Of a DNA stretch of 64,000 nt, positions 1 through 12,541 are shown piece after piece. Source of the DNA: Euphrasia confusa (taxonomy: Eukaryota; Streptophyta; Magnoliopsida; Lamiales; Orobanchaceae). The notes under the pieces are model-generated. The model was not told where the DNA came from, ran no database searches, and saw only the letters and a program-made list of their open reading frames with translations. The translations under genes were made by a program, and so were the position numbers. Positions within the stretch are counted from its first letter, which is position 1. Every line of letters begins with the position of its first letter. Where the stretch lies: contig OX940968.1 of NCBI GenBank assembly GCA_954870475.1, positions 17,393,312-17,457,311 on the forward strand, given 5' to 3'.

Positions 1-514
1 AAAAACCCTAAAAACTAAAACCTAAAACCCTAAACCTTAAAATTAAACCCTAAAACTAAGCATATAACCAAAACACTCAAAACCCTAAAATTTAAAAAAA
101 AAACAAAACACTAAACCCTAAAAACTAAATCTAAAACCCTAAACATTAATACACTAAACCCTAAATCGTAATACTCTAAACACTAAAACCTAAAAACAAA
201 ACCTTAAACCCTAAAAACTAGAACCCTAATCTTTAATACACTAAAACCCTAAACACTAAAACTAAATATTAAACCCTAAAATTCTAAACCCTAAAACCTA
301 AAACAAAAACCCTAAAAGCTGAAACCTAAAACCCTTAACTTGAATACAATAAAACCTTAAACCCTAAAACCTAAAATTAAACCCTAAAACTAAGCATATA
401 ACCAAAAAAATCAAAACCCTAAAATTGAAAACAAAAACCCTAAACCATAAACCCTAAAAACTAAATCTAAAACCCTAAACTTTAATACACTAAACCCTAA
501 ATCCTAATTCCCTA

Positions 515-3500
515 AACACTAAAACATAAAAACAAAACCCTAAACCCTAAAAAGAAAAACCCTAATATTTAATACACTAAAACCCTAAAACTAAAATTTT
601 AAACCCTAAAACCTAAAACCAAAACCCTAAACCCAAAAAACTATAACCCTAAACTTGAATATATAAAAACCCTAAACACTAAGAAATAAAACCCAATATA
701 CTAAACTAAAATCAATAAAACCCTAAACCCTAAAACCTAAAACCAAGACCCTAAACCCTAAATCCTAAAAACTAAATCATAAACCCTAAATTTTAATACA
801 CTAAATCCTTAGTCCTAATAATCTAAACACTAAAACCTAAAAACAAAGCCCTAAACCCTAAAAACTAAAACCCTAATCTTTAATACAGTAAAACCCTAAA
901 CCCTAAAACTAAACTTTAAACCCTAATATTCTTATCACTAAAACCTAAAACAAAAACCCTAAAAGCTAAAACCTAAAACCCTAAACCTTAAAATTAAACC
1001 CTAAAACTAAGCATATAACCGAAATACTCAAAACCCTAAATTTAAAAAAAAAAACAAAACACTAAACCCTAAAAACTAAATCTAAAACCCTAAACTTTAA
1101 TACACTAAACCCTAAATCCTAATACTCTAAACACTTAAACCTAAAAATAAAACCTTAAACCCTAAAAACTAGAACCCTAATCTTTAATACACTAAAACCC
1201 TAAACACTAAAACTAAATATTAAACCCTAAAATTCTAAACCCTAAAACCTAAAACAAAAACCCTAAAAGCTAAAACCTAAAACCCTTAACTTGAATACAA
1301 TAAAACCTTAAACCCTAAAACTTAAAATTAAACCCTAAAACTAAGCATATAACCAAAAAAATCAAAACCCTAAAATTGAAAACAAAAACCCTAAACCATA
1401 AACCCTAAAAACTAAATCTAAAACCCTAAACTTTAATACACTAAACCCTAAATCCTAATTCCCTAAACACTAAAACCTAAAAACAAAGCCCTAAACCCTA
1501 AAAACTAAAACTCTAATCTTTAATACAGTAAAACCCTAAACCCTAAAACTAAACTTTGAACCCTAATAATCTAATCCCTAAAACCTAAAACAAAAACCCT
1601 AAAAACTAAAACCTAAAACCCTAAAAACTAAAATCTAAAAACCTAAACTTTAAAATTAAACCCTAAAACTAAGCATATAACCGAAACACTGAAAACCCTA
1701 AAATTTTAAAAAAAAAACTAAACACTAAACCCTAAAAACTAAATCTAAAACCCTAAACTTTAATACACTAAATCCTAAATCCTAATACTCTAAACACTAA
1801 AACCTAAAACTAAGACCCTAAACCCTAAATCCTAAAAACTAAATCATAAAACCTAAATTTTAATACACTAAATCCTTAGTCCTAATAATCTAAACACTAA
1901 AACCTAAAAACAAAACCATAAACCCTAAAAACTAAAACCCTAATCTTTAATACAGTAAAACCTTAAACCCTAAAACTAAACTTTAAACCCTAATATTCTA
2001 ATCCCTAAAACCTAAAACAAAAACCCTAAAAACTAAAACCTAAAACCCTAAACCTTAAAATTAAACCCTAAAACTAAGCATATAACCGAAACACTCAAAA
2101 CCCTAAAATTAAAAAAAAAACTAAAAACTAAACCCTAAAAACTAAATCTAAAACCCTAAACTTTAATACACTAAACCCTAAATCCTAATACTCTAAACAC
2201 TAAAACCTAAAAACAAAACCTTAAACCCTAAAAACTAGAACCCTAATCTTTAATACACTAAAACCCTAAACCCTAAAACTAAATATTAAACCCTAAAATT
2301 CTAAACCCTAAAACCTAAAACAAAAACCCTGAAAGCTAAAACCTAAAACCCTTAACTTGAATACAATAAAACCTTAAATCCTAAAACCTAAAATTAAACC
2401 CTAAAACTAAGCATATAACCAAAAAAATCAAAACCCCAACATTGAAAACAAAAACCCTAAAAACTAAATCTAAAACCCTAAACTTTAATACATTAAACCC
2501 TAAATCCTAATTCCCTAAACACTAAAACATAAAAACAAAACCCTAAACCCTAAAAAGAAAAACCCTATTCTTTAATACACTAAAACCCTAAACCCTAAAA
2601 CTAAAATTTTAAACCCTAAAACCTAAAACCAAAACCCTAAACCCAAAAAACTATAAACCTAAACTTGAATACATCAAAATCCTAAACACTAAAAACTAAA
2701 ACCTAATACACTAAACTAAAATCAATAAAACCCTAAACCCTAAAACCTAAAACCAAGACCCTAAACCCTAAATCCTGAAAACTAAATCATAAACCCTAAA
2801 TTTTAATACACTAAATCCTTAGTCCTAATAATCTAAACACTAAAACCTAAAAACAAAGCCCTAAACCCTAAAAACTAAAACCCTAATCTTTAATACATTA
2901 AAACCCTAAACCCTAAAACTAAACTTTAAACCCTAATATTCTAATCCCTAAAACCTAAAACAAAAACTCTAAAAACTAAAACCTAAAACCCTAAAAACTA
3001 AAACCTAAAAACCTAAACCTTAAAATTAAACCCTAAAACTAAGCATATAACCGAAACACTCAAAACCCTAAAATTAAAAAAAAAACTAAACACTAAACCC
3101 TAAAAACTAAATCTAAAACCCTAAACTTTAATACACTAAACCCTAAATCCTAATACCCTAAACACTAAAACATAAAAACAAAACCCTAAACCCTAAAAAG
3201 AAAAACCCTAATATTTAATACACTAAAACCCTAAAACTAAAATTTTAAACCCTAAAACCTAAAACCAAAACCCTAAACCCAAAAAACTATAACCCTAAAC
3301 TTGAATATATAAAAACCCTAAACACTAAGAAATAAAACCCAATATACTAAACTAAAATCAATAAAACCCTAAACCCTAAAACCTAAAACCAAGACCCTAA
3401 ACCCTAAATCCTAAAAACTAAATCATAAACCCTAAATTTTAATACACTAAATCCTTAGTCCTAATAATCTAAACACTAAAACCTAAAAACAAAGCCCTAA

Positions 3501-5806
3501 ACCCTAAAAACTAAAACCCTAATCTTTAATACAGTAAAACCCTAAACCCTAAAACTAAACTTTAAACCCTAATATTCTTATCCCTAAAACCTAAAACAAA
3601 AACCCTAAAAGCTAAAACCTAAAACCCTAAACCTTAAAATTAAACCCTAAAACTAAGCATATAACCGAAATACTCAAAACCCTAAATTTAAAAAACAAAA
3701 CAAAACACTAAACCCTAAAAACTAAATCTAAAACCCTAAACTTTAATACACTAAACCCTAAATCCTAATACTCTAAACACTTAAACCTAAAAATAAAACC
3801 TTAAACCCTAAAAACTAGAACCCTAATCTTTAATACACTAAAACCCTAAATACTAAAACTAAATATTAAACCCTAAAATTCTAAACCCTAAAACCTAAAA
3901 CAAAAACCCTAAAAGCTAAAACCTAAAACCCTTAACTTGAATACAATAAAACCTTAAACCCTAAAACTTAAAATTAAACCCTAAAACTAAGCATATAACC
4001 AAAAAAATCAAAACCCTAAAATTGAAAACAAAAACCCTAAACCATAAACCCTAAAAACTAAATCTAAAACCCTAAACTTTAATACACTAAACCCTAAATC
4101 CTAATTCCCTAAACACTAAAACCTAAAAACAAAGCCCTAAACCCTAAAAACTAAAACTCTAATCTTTAATACAGTAAAACCCTAAACCCTAAAACTAAAC
4201 TTTGAACCCTAATAATCTAATCCCTAAAACCTAAAACAAAAACCCTAAAAAGTAAAACCTAAAACCCTAAAAACTAAAATCTAAAAACCTAAACTTTAAA
4301 ATTAAACCCTAAAACTAAGCATATAACCGAAACACTGAAAACCCTAAAATTTTAAAAAAAAAACTAAACACTAAACCCTAAAAACTAAATCTAAAACCCT
4401 AAACTTTAATACACTAAATCCTAAATCCTAATACTCTAAACACTAAAACCTAAAACTAAGACCTTAAACCCTAAATCCTAAAAACTAAATCATAAACCCT
4501 AAATTTTAATACACTAAATCCTTAGTCCTAATAATCTAAACACTAAAACCTAAAAACAAAACCCTAAACCCTAAAAACTAAAACCCTAATCTTTAATACA
4601 GTAAAACCTTAAACCCTAAAACTAAACTTTAAACCCTAATATTCTAATCCCTAAAACCTAAAACAAAAACCCTAAAAACTAAAACCTAAAACCCTAAACC
4701 TTAAAATTAAACCCTAAAACTAAGCATATAACCGAAACACTCAAAACCCTAAAATTAAAAAAAAAACTAAAAACTAAACCCTAAAAACTAAATCTAAAAC
4801 CCTAAACTTTAATACACTAAACCCTAAATCCTAATACTCTAAACACTAAAACCTAAAAACAAAACCTTAAACCCTAAAAACTAGAACCCTAATCTTTAAT
4901 ACACTAAAACCCTAAACCCTAAAACTAAATATTAAACCCTAAAATTCTAAACCCTAAAACCTAAAACAAAAACCCTGAAAGCTAAAACCTAAAACCCTTA
5001 ACTTGAATACAATAAAACCTTAAATCCTAAAACCTAAAATTAAACCCTAAAACTAAGCATATAACCAAAAAAATCAAAACCCTAAAATTGAAAACAAAAA
5101 CCCTAAAAACTAAATCTAAAACCCTAAACTTTAATACATTAAACCCTAAATCCTAATTCCCTAAACACTAAAACATAAAAACAAAACCCTAAACCCTAAA
5201 AAGAAAAACCCTAATCTTTAATACACTAAAACCCTAAACCCTAAAACTAAAATTTTAAACCCTAAAACCTAAAACCAAAACCCTAAACCCAAAAAACTAT
5301 AAACCTAAACTTGAATACATCAAAATCCTAAACACTAAAAACTAAAACCTAATACACTAAACTAAAATCAATAAAACCCTAAACCCTAAAACCTAAAACC
5401 AAGACCCTAAACCCTAAATCCTAAAAACTAAATCATAAACCCTAAATTTTAATACACTAAATCCTTAGTCCTAATAATCTAAACACTAAAACCTAAAAAC
5501 AAAGCCCTAAACCCTAAAAACTAAAACCCTAATCTTTAATACATTAAAACCCTAAACCCTAAAACTAAACTTTAAACCCTAATATTCTAATCCCTAAAAC
5601 CTAAAACAAAAACTCTAAAAACTAAAACCTAAAACCCTAAAAACTAAAACCTAAAAACCTAAACCTTAAAATTAAACCCTAAAACTAAGCATATAACCGA
5701 AACACTCAAAACCCTAAAATTAAAAAAAAAACTAAACACTAAACCCTAAAAACTAAATCTAAAACCCTAAACTTTAATACACTAAACCCTAAATCCTAAT
5801 ACCCTA
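515..5806. repeat. Two-copy tandem higher-order repeat, 2,646-bp period
   Basis: Two adjacent copies of a roughly 2.65-kb unit (about 515-3160 and 3161-5806) share private variants at a constant offset. The box TTGAATATAT lies at 655 and 3301, GAAATACTC at 1021 and 3667, and the AACCAAAAAAATC box at about 2407 and 5053. The match ends near 5800, where AATACCCTAAAC is followed by ACTAAAACAT in the first copy and by CCTAAAACCT in the second. This pattern fits one unequal exchange that duplicated a block of several smaller modules. Boundaries are accurate to about 10-20 bp because the sequence is simple. Confidence 0.85.
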
Positions 5807-7850
5807 AACCCTAAAACCTAAAACCAAGACCCTAAACCCTAAATCCTAAAAACTAAATCATAAACCCTAAATTTTAATACACTAAATCCTTAGTCCTAAT
5901 AATCTAAACACTAAAACCTAAAAACAAAGCCCTAAACCCTAAAAACTAAAACCCTAATCTTTAATACAGTAAAACCCTAAACCCTAAAACTAAACTTTAA
6001 ACCCTAATATTCTAATCCCTAAAACCTAAAACAAAAACCCTAAAAACTAAAACCTAAAACCCTAAATCTTAAAATTAAACCCTAAAACTAAGCATATAAC
6101 CGAAACACTCAAAACCCTAAAATTTTAAAAAAAACTAAACACTAAACCTTAAAAACTAAATCAAAAACCCTAAACTTTAATACACTAAACCCTAAATCCT
6201 AATACTCTAAACACTAAAACCTAAAAACAAAACCATAAACCCTAAAAACTAGAACCCTAATCTTTAATACACTAAAACCCTAAACCCTAAAACTAAATAT
6301 TAAACCCTAAAATTCTAAACCCTAAAACCTAAAACAAAAACCCTAAAAGCTAAAACCTAAAACCCTTAACTTGAACACAATAAAACCTTAAACCCTAAAA
6401 CCTAAAATTAAACCCTAAAACTAAGCATATAACCAAAAAAATCAAAACCCTAAAATTGAAAACAAAAACCCTAAACCATAAACCCTAAAAACTAAATCTA
6501 AAACCTTAAACTTTAATACACTAAACCCTAAATCCTAATTCCCTAAACACTAAAACATAAAAACAAACCCTAAACCCTAAAAAGAAAAACCCTAATCTTT
6601 AATACACTAAAACCCTAAACCCTATAACTAAAATTTTAAACCCTAAAACCTAAAACCAAAACCCTAAACCCAAAAAACTATAACCCTAAACATGAATACA
6701 TCAAAACCCTAAACACTAAAAACTAAAACCTAATACACTAAACTAAAATCAATAAAACCCTAAACCCTAATACCTAAAACCAAGACCCTAAACCTTAAAT
6801 CCTAAAAACTAAATCATAAACCCTAAATTTTAATACACTAAATCCTTAGTCCTAATAATCTAAACACTAAAACCTAAAAACAAAGCCTTAAACCCTAAAA
6901 ACTAAAACCCTAATCTTTAATACAGTAAAACCCTAAACCCTAAAACTAAACATTAAACCCTAATATTCTAATCACTAAAACCTAAAACAAAAACCCTAAA
7001 AACTAAAACCTAAAACCCTAAACCTTAAAATTAAACCCTAAAACTAAGCATATAACCGAAACACTCAAAACCCTAAAATTTAAAAAAAAAACAAAACACT
7101 AAACCCTAAAAACTAAATCTAAAACCCTAAACTTTAATACACTAAACCCTAAATCCTAATACTCTAAACACTAAAACCTAAAAACAAAACCTTAAACCCT
7201 AAAAACTAGAACCCTAATCTTTAATACACTAAAACCCTAAACAGTAAAACTAAATATTAAACCCTAAAATTCTAAACCCTAAAACCTAAAACAAAAACCC
7301 TAAAAGCTAAAACCTAAAACTCTTAACTTGAATACAATAAAACCTTAAACCCTAAAACCTAAAATTAAACCCTAAAACTAAGCATATAACCAAAAAAATC
7401 AAAACCCTAAAATTGAAAACAAAAACCCTAAACCCTAAACCTTAAAAACTAAATCTAAAACCCTAAACTTTAATACACTAAACCCTAAATCCTAATTCCC
7501 TAAACACTAAAACATAAAAACAAAACCCTAAACCCTAAAAAGAAAAACCCTAATCTTTAATACACTAAAACCCTAAACCCTAAAACTAAAATTTTAAACT
7601 CTAAAACCTAAAACCAAAACTCTAAACCCAAAAAATTATAACCCTAAACTTGAATACACTAAAACCATAAACCCTAAAACTAAATATTAAACACTAAAAT
7701 TCTAAACTCTAAAACCTAAAACAAAAACCCTAAACCCTAAAAACTAAAACCCTAATCTTGAATACACTAAAACCCTAAACCCTAAAACTAAACATTAAAC
7801 CATAATATTCTAAACCCTAAAACCTAAAATAAAAACCCTAAAAACTAAAA
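5110..7850. repeat. Higher-order block, first copy of a 3.8-kb-offset duplication
   Basis: This block reappears at about 8905-11644. The box CGAAACACTC is at 6101 and 9901, and TTGAACACAA at 6371 and 10171, both 3,800 bp apart. Part of it (about 6061-7155) is also repeated at an offset of 1,800 bp (TTGAACACAA again at 8171), so the region is a nested set of 1.8- and 2.0-kb steps. Upstream of 5110 the two copies diverge: AACCAAAAAAATC in one, AACCGAAACACTC in the other. No coding potential is visible. Confidence 0.8.
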
Positions 7851-8904
7851 CCTAAAACCCTAAACCTTAAAATTAAACCCTAAAACTAAGCATATAACCA
7901 AAACACTCAAAACCCTAAAATTTAAAAAAAAAACAAAACACTAAACCCTAAAAACTAAATCAAAAACCCTAAACTTTAATACACTAAACCCTAAATCCTA
8001 ATACTCTAAACACTAAAACCTAAAAACAAAACCATAAACCCTAAAAAACTAGAACCCTAATCTTTAATACACTAAAACCCTAAACCCTAAAACTAAATAT
8101 TAAACCCTAAAATTCTAAACCCTAAAACCTAAAACAAAAACCCTAAAAGCTAAAACCTAAAACCTTTAACTTGAACACAATAAAACCTTAAACCCTAAAA
8201 CCTAAAATTAAACCCTAAAACTAAGCATATAACCAAAAAAATCAAAACCCTAAAATTGAAAACAAAAACTAAACCATAAACCCTAAAAACTAAATCTAAA
8301 ACCTTAAACTTTAATACACTAAACCCTAAATCCTAATTCCCTAAACACTAAAACATAAAAACAAACCCTAAACCCTAAAAAGAAAAACCCTAATCTTTAA
8401 TACACTAAAACCCTAAACCCTATAACTAAAATTTTAAACCCTAAAACCTAAAACCAAAACCCTAAACCCAAAAAACTATAACCCTAAACATGAATACATC
8501 AAAACCCTAAACACTAAAAACTAAAACCTAATACACTAAACTAAAATCAATAAAACCCTAAACCCTAATACCTAAAACTAAGACCCTAAACCTTAAATCC
8601 TAAAAACTAAATCATAAACCCTAAATTTTAATACACTAAATCCTTAGTCCTAATAATCTAAACACTAAAACCTAAAAACAAAGCCTTAAACCCTAAAAAC
8701 TAAAACCCTAATCTTTAATACAGTAAAACCCTAAACCCTAAAACTAAACATTAAACCCTAATATTCTAATCACTAAAACCTAAAACAAAAACCCTAAAAA
8801 CTAAAACCTAAAACCCTAAACCTTAAAATTAAACCCTAAAACTAAGCATATAACCGAAACACTCAAAACCCTAAAATTAAAAAAAAAAACAAAACACTAA
8901 ACCC

Positions 8905-11644
8905 TAAAAACTAAATCTAAAACCCTAAACTTTAATACACTAAACCCTAAATCCTAATTCCCTAAACACTAAAACATAAAAACAAAACCCTAAACCCTAA
9001 AAAGAAAAACCCTAATCTTTAATACACTAAAACCCTAAACCCTAAAACTAAAATTTTAAACCCTAAAACCTAAAACCAAAACCCTAAACCCAAAAAACTA
9101 TAAACTTAAACTTGAATACATCAAAATCCTAAACACTAAAAACTAAAACCTAATACACTAAACTAAAATCAATAAAACCCTAAACCCTAAAACCTAAAAC
9201 CAAGACCCTAAACCCTAAATCCTAAAAACTAAATCATAAACCCTAAATTTTAATACACTAAATCCTTAGTCCTAATAATATAAACACTAAAACCTAAAAA
9301 CAAAGCCCTAAACCCTAAAAACTAAAACCCTAATCTTTAATACATTAAAACCCTAAACCCTAAAACTAAACTTTAAACCCTAATATTCTAATCCCTAAAA
9401 CCTAAAACAAAAACTCTAAAAACTAAAACCTAAAACCCTAAAAACTAAAACCTAAAAACCTAAACCTTAAAATTAAACCCTAAAACTAAGCATATAACCG
9501 AAACACTCAAAACTCTAAAATTAAAAAAAAACTAAACACTAAACCCTAAAAACTAAATCTAAAACCCTAAACTTTAATACACTAAACCCTAAATCCTAAT
9601 ACCCTAAACCCTAAAACCTAAAACCAAGACCCTAAACCCTAAATCCTAAAAACTAAATCATAAACCCTAAATTTTAATACACTAAATCCTTAGTCCTAAT
9701 AATCTAAACACTAAAACCTAAAAACAAAGCCCTAAACCCTAAAAACTAAAACCCTAATCTTTAATACAGTAAAACCCTAAACCCTAAAACTAAACTTTAA
9801 ACCCTAATATTCTAATCCCTAAAACCTAAAACAAAAACCCTAAAAACAAAAACCTAAAACCCTAAATCTTAAAATTAAACCCTAAAACTAAGCATATAAC
9901 CGAAACACTCAAAACCCTAAAATTTAAAAAAAAACTAAACACTAAACCTTAAAAACTAAATCAAAAACCCTAAACTTTAATACACTAAACCCTAAATCCT
10001 AATACTCTAAACACTAAAACCTAAAAACAAAACCATAAACCCTAAAAACTAGAACCCTAATCTTTAATACACTAAAACCCTAAACCCTAAAACTAAATAT
10101 TAAACCCTAAAATTCTATACCCTAAAACCTAAAACAAAAACCCTAAAAGCTAAAACCTAAAACCCTTAACTTGAACACAATAAAACCTTAAACCCTAAAA
10201 CCTAAAATTAAACCCTAAAACTAAGCATATAACTAAAAAAATCAAAACCCTAAAATTGAAAACAAAAACCCTAAACCATAAACCCTAAAAACTAAATCTA
10301 AAACCTTAAACTTTAATACACTAAACCCTAAATCCTAATTCCCTAAACACTAAAACATAAAAACAAACCCTAAACCCTAAAAAGAAAAACCCTAATCTTT
10401 AATACACTAAAACCCTAAACCCTATAACTAAAATTTTAAACCCTAAAACCTAAAACCAAAACCCTAAACCCAAAAAACTATAACCCTAAACATGAATACA
10501 TCAAAACCCTAAACACTAAAAACTAAAACCTAATACACTAAACTAAAATCAATAAAACCCTAAACCCTAATACCTAAAACCAAGACCCTAAACCTTAAAT
10601 CCTAAAAACTAAATCATAAACCCTAAATTTTAATACACTAAATCCTTAGTCCTAATAATCTAAACACTAAAACCTAAAAACAAAGCCTTAAACCCTAAAA
10701 ACTAAAACCCTAATACAGTAAAACCCTAAAACTAAACATTAAACCCTAATATTCTAATCACTAAAACCTAAAACAAAAACCCTAAAAACTAAAACCTAAA
10801 ACCCTAAACCTTAAAACTAAACCCTAAAACTAAGCATATAACCGAAACACTCAAAACCCTAAAATTTAAAAAAAAAACAAAACACTAAACCCTAAAAACT
10901 AAATCTAAAACCCTAAACTTTAATACACTAAACCCTAAATCCTAATACTCTAAACACTAAAACCTAAAAACAAAACCTTAAACCCTAAAAACTAGAACCC
11001 TAATCATTAATACACTAAAACCCTAAACAGTAAAACTAAATATTAAACCCTAAAATTCTAAACCCTAAAACCTAAAACAAAAACCCTAAAAGCTAAAACC
11101 TAAAACTCTTAACTTGAATACAATAAAACCTTAAACCCTAAAACCTAAAATTAAACCCTAAAACTAAGCATATAACCAAAAAAATCAAAACCCTAAAATT
11201 GAAAACAAAAACCCTAAACCATAAACCCTAAAAACTAAATCTAAAACCCTAAACTTTAATACACTAAACCCTAAATCCTAATTCCCTAAACACTAAAACA
11301 TAAAAACAAAACCCTAAACCCTAAAAAGAAAAACCCTAATATTTAATACACTAAAACCCTAAACCCTAAAACTAAAATTTTAAACCCTAAAACCAAAAAC
11401 CAAAACTCTAAACCCAAAAAATTATAACCCTAAACTTGAATACACTAAAACAATAAACCCTAAAACTAAATATTAAACACTAATATTCTAAACTCTAAAA
11501 CCTAAAACAAAAACCCTAAACCCTAAAAACTAAAACCCTAATCTTGAATACACTAAAACCCTAAACCCTAAAACTAAACATTAAACCATAATATTCTAAA
11601 CCCTAAAACCTAAAATAAAAACCCTAAAAACTAAAACCTAAAAC
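8905..11644. repeat. Higher-order block, second copy, ending at the retrotransposon
   Basis: This is the partner of about 5110-7850 at a 3.8-kb offset, with scattered substitutions and small indels, such as loss of a short stretch near 10714 relative to 6910. Its right end is interrupted by the LTR element at 11645. The paralogous uninterrupted sequence around 7840-7880 shows what the target looked like before insertion. Confidence 0.8.
11640..11644. repeat. Target-site duplication, left copy (AAAAC)
   Basis: The five bases AAAAC directly precede the LTR terminal TG at 11645 and are repeated directly after the terminal CA at 19238. A 5-bp duplication is the usual size for Ty1/copia integrase. 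The satellite is rich in AAAAC, so a chance match is possible, but the precise abutment to TG...CA ends and the intact empty-site paralogue make it convincing. Confidence 0.93.
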
Positions 11645-11756
11645 TGTAGGTACCGATATACCGATCCGATCGATATACCGTGTGTGCGGAAGCGTGTAAA
11701 GCAATAGATCTACTATGCCATGATCTTAGTGCACACAAATATGTATAGACACACAT

Positions 11757-11803
11757 ATATTTATATATATATATATACATCCAATATATATATATATATA
11801 TAG
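11757..11803. repeat. (TA)n microsatellite inside the LTR
   Basis: Two runs of TA dinucleotides flank ACATCCAA. The first run is 2 bp shorter in the other LTR (near 18477-18486), and a T here at 11801 is a G there. Slippage-prone tracts like this change faster than the rest of the LTR, so this indel should not be used for dating. Confidence 0.9.
11760..11765 (-). promoter_or_regulatory. Candidate TATA box near the inner end of the LTR
   Basis: In element sense the sequence reads TATAAA within an AT tract, about 115-120 bp from the LTR end that faces the PBS in the other copy. That would leave a short R-U5 of about 90 bp, plausible for a copia LTR. The surrounding (TA)n tract makes any TATA match cheap, so this is only a candidate. 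Confidence 0.35.
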
Positions 11804-12092
11804 ATATCAACGAAATCTTACTTTTGGTGACGAAGTGATTCGTTGATGTCGTTGAGGTGGTGTTGAGTCGATTGAACCACCTCAAATGGATCAGTCTCTC
11901 GAAGCTCTTCTTGTGAATGACCTCGTCACTCCTTTAGATCGTCCGGATGTGGAAGCCGCACAAATGGCCCGACCTCTACGTGTTGCACACGAACCCGGAT
12001 GATGAACACCTTGCTTGCTTGAAGTGGTTCTCCAAGAACACTCTCTATTCTCTCCTTTTTTGTGTGAATTTCGTGGGTAAGCATAAAGTGAT

Positions 12093-12111
12093 ATGAAAAT
12101 CAGATTTTCAT
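12093..12111. other. Perfect inverted repeat in LTR (9-bp arms, 1-nt loop)
   Basis: ATGAAAATC is followed by one A and its exact complement GATTTTCAT. It is conserved in the other LTR (about 18803-18821). It may be a regulatory palindrome of U3 or a hairpin in RNA; the function is unknown. Confidence 0.6.
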
Positions 12112-12264
12112 GTCTATATTCATGTCCATTTACCACTCCATGTAACCCCCCCATTATGTGCATCATAATGCACAAGTAATGGTGGTTAATGGGGAGATGA
12201 AAAGACACCTCCACATAATCATGCCAAATCATGATATGTGGTCCCACTTGCTAGTGTGGCATGC

Positions 12265-12285
12265 CATGTCACACTATGTGACATG
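12265..12285. other. Perfect inverted repeat in LTR (9-bp arms, CTA loop)
   Basis: CATGTCACA, loop CTA, then TGTGACATG. It is conserved at 18975-18995 even though the base just upstream differs between the LTRs. Palindromes of this size in LTR U3 regions often bind transcription factors; that role is inference. Confidence 0.6.
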
Positions 12286-12331
12286 CATTCCATGCAAGCC
12301 ATGCATCCCATGCATGTATTAATCCACGTAA

Positions 12332-12352
12332 ATATTGATTCTAAATCAATAT
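12332..12352. other. Perfect inverted repeat in LTR (9-bp arms, CTA loop)
   Basis: ATATTGATT, loop CTA, then AATCAATAT. It is the third perfect 9-bp-arm palindrome in this LTR and has the same CTA loop as the one at 12265. It is conserved in the other LTR. Confidence 0.6.
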
Positions 12353-12407
12353 AATTAACAAGCTACATAGTACATCATCAAGTCCGTGTGTGACCCTGTA
12401 GGTATGA

Positions 12408-12413
12408 TTTATA
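12408..12413 (-). promoter_or_regulatory. Alternative candidate TATA box in LTR
   Basis: In element sense this is CTATAAATC, about 115 bp from the start of the LTR, with the twin copy at 19118-19123. It is a better stand-alone TATA motif than the one in the TA tract, but would imply a very short U3. Which of the two is used cannot be settled from sequence. Confidence 0.35.
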
Positions 12414-12528
12414 GATCAATATTATATTGTTCCCAACAATTAATATTATCGAATAATCATTTAACATCCATAGACGACCTTATGACTTTATCGATTGCAC
12501 ACGTAGGATCGAAGGACATATCCCAACA

Positions 12529-12541
12529 ATCTCCCACTTGG
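12529..12541 (-). promoter_or_regulatory. Polypurine tract (plus-strand primer site)
   Basis: In element sense AAGTGGGAGAT stands directly before the LTR start TGTTGGG. This purine run is the typical copia polypurine tract that primes plus-strand DNA synthesis. It fixes the element orientation as minus, in agreement with the PBS at the other end. Confidence 0.88.

Larger units (their letters stand above)
1..11644. repeat. Degenerate telomere-derived satellite, left block
   Basis: The whole stretch is built from the plant telomere heptamer CCCTAAA and near variants such as CCTAAAA, ACTAAAA and CTTAAA. Perfect heptamers occur every 10-20 bases but rarely more than two in tandem, so this is not functional telomere. 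The plus strand is almost free of G, with about one or two per 60 bases; those G bases sit in recurrent boxes such as CTAAGCATATAACC and AAATCCTTAGTCC. These boxes recur at fixed spacings (about 335, 405, 505 or 610-635 bp) and define higher-order repeats. TAA and TTA are so frequent that no frame stays open. I see no gene in it. Known: degenerate telomere-like arrays occur in plant subtelomeres, pericentromeres and interstitial sites. Which of these this is cannot be decided here. Confidence 0.96.
11645..12528 (-). repeat. LTR (3' LTR in element sense), 884 bp
   Basis: On the plus strand it starts TGTAGGTACC and ends ATATCCCAACA, giving the canonical TG...CA ends. It aligns end to end with 18357-19238. 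By eye it differs at six bases (11801, 11925, 11958, 11972, 12262, 12294) and by 2 bp in a TA tract near 11770. It contains long (TA)n tracts at 11757-11803, several perfect short inverted repeats, and CATGCA-rich sequence at 12281-12317. As the downstream LTR it should supply the polyadenylation site, and its own promoter would fire leftwards out of the element. Confidence 0.95.

Noticed and set aside
1..11644. Functional telomere
   Set aside because: Perfect heptamers rarely exceed two in tandem and variants are shared between distant copies. A telomerase-maintained end would be long uniform CCCTAAA.
11891..12247. A 118-codon open frame on the minus strand, present again at 18601-18957
   Set aside because: It lies inside the two LTRs, so its conservation only reflects LTR identity. 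It has no recognisable domain, and runs across palindromes and an AT-rich regulatory stretch.
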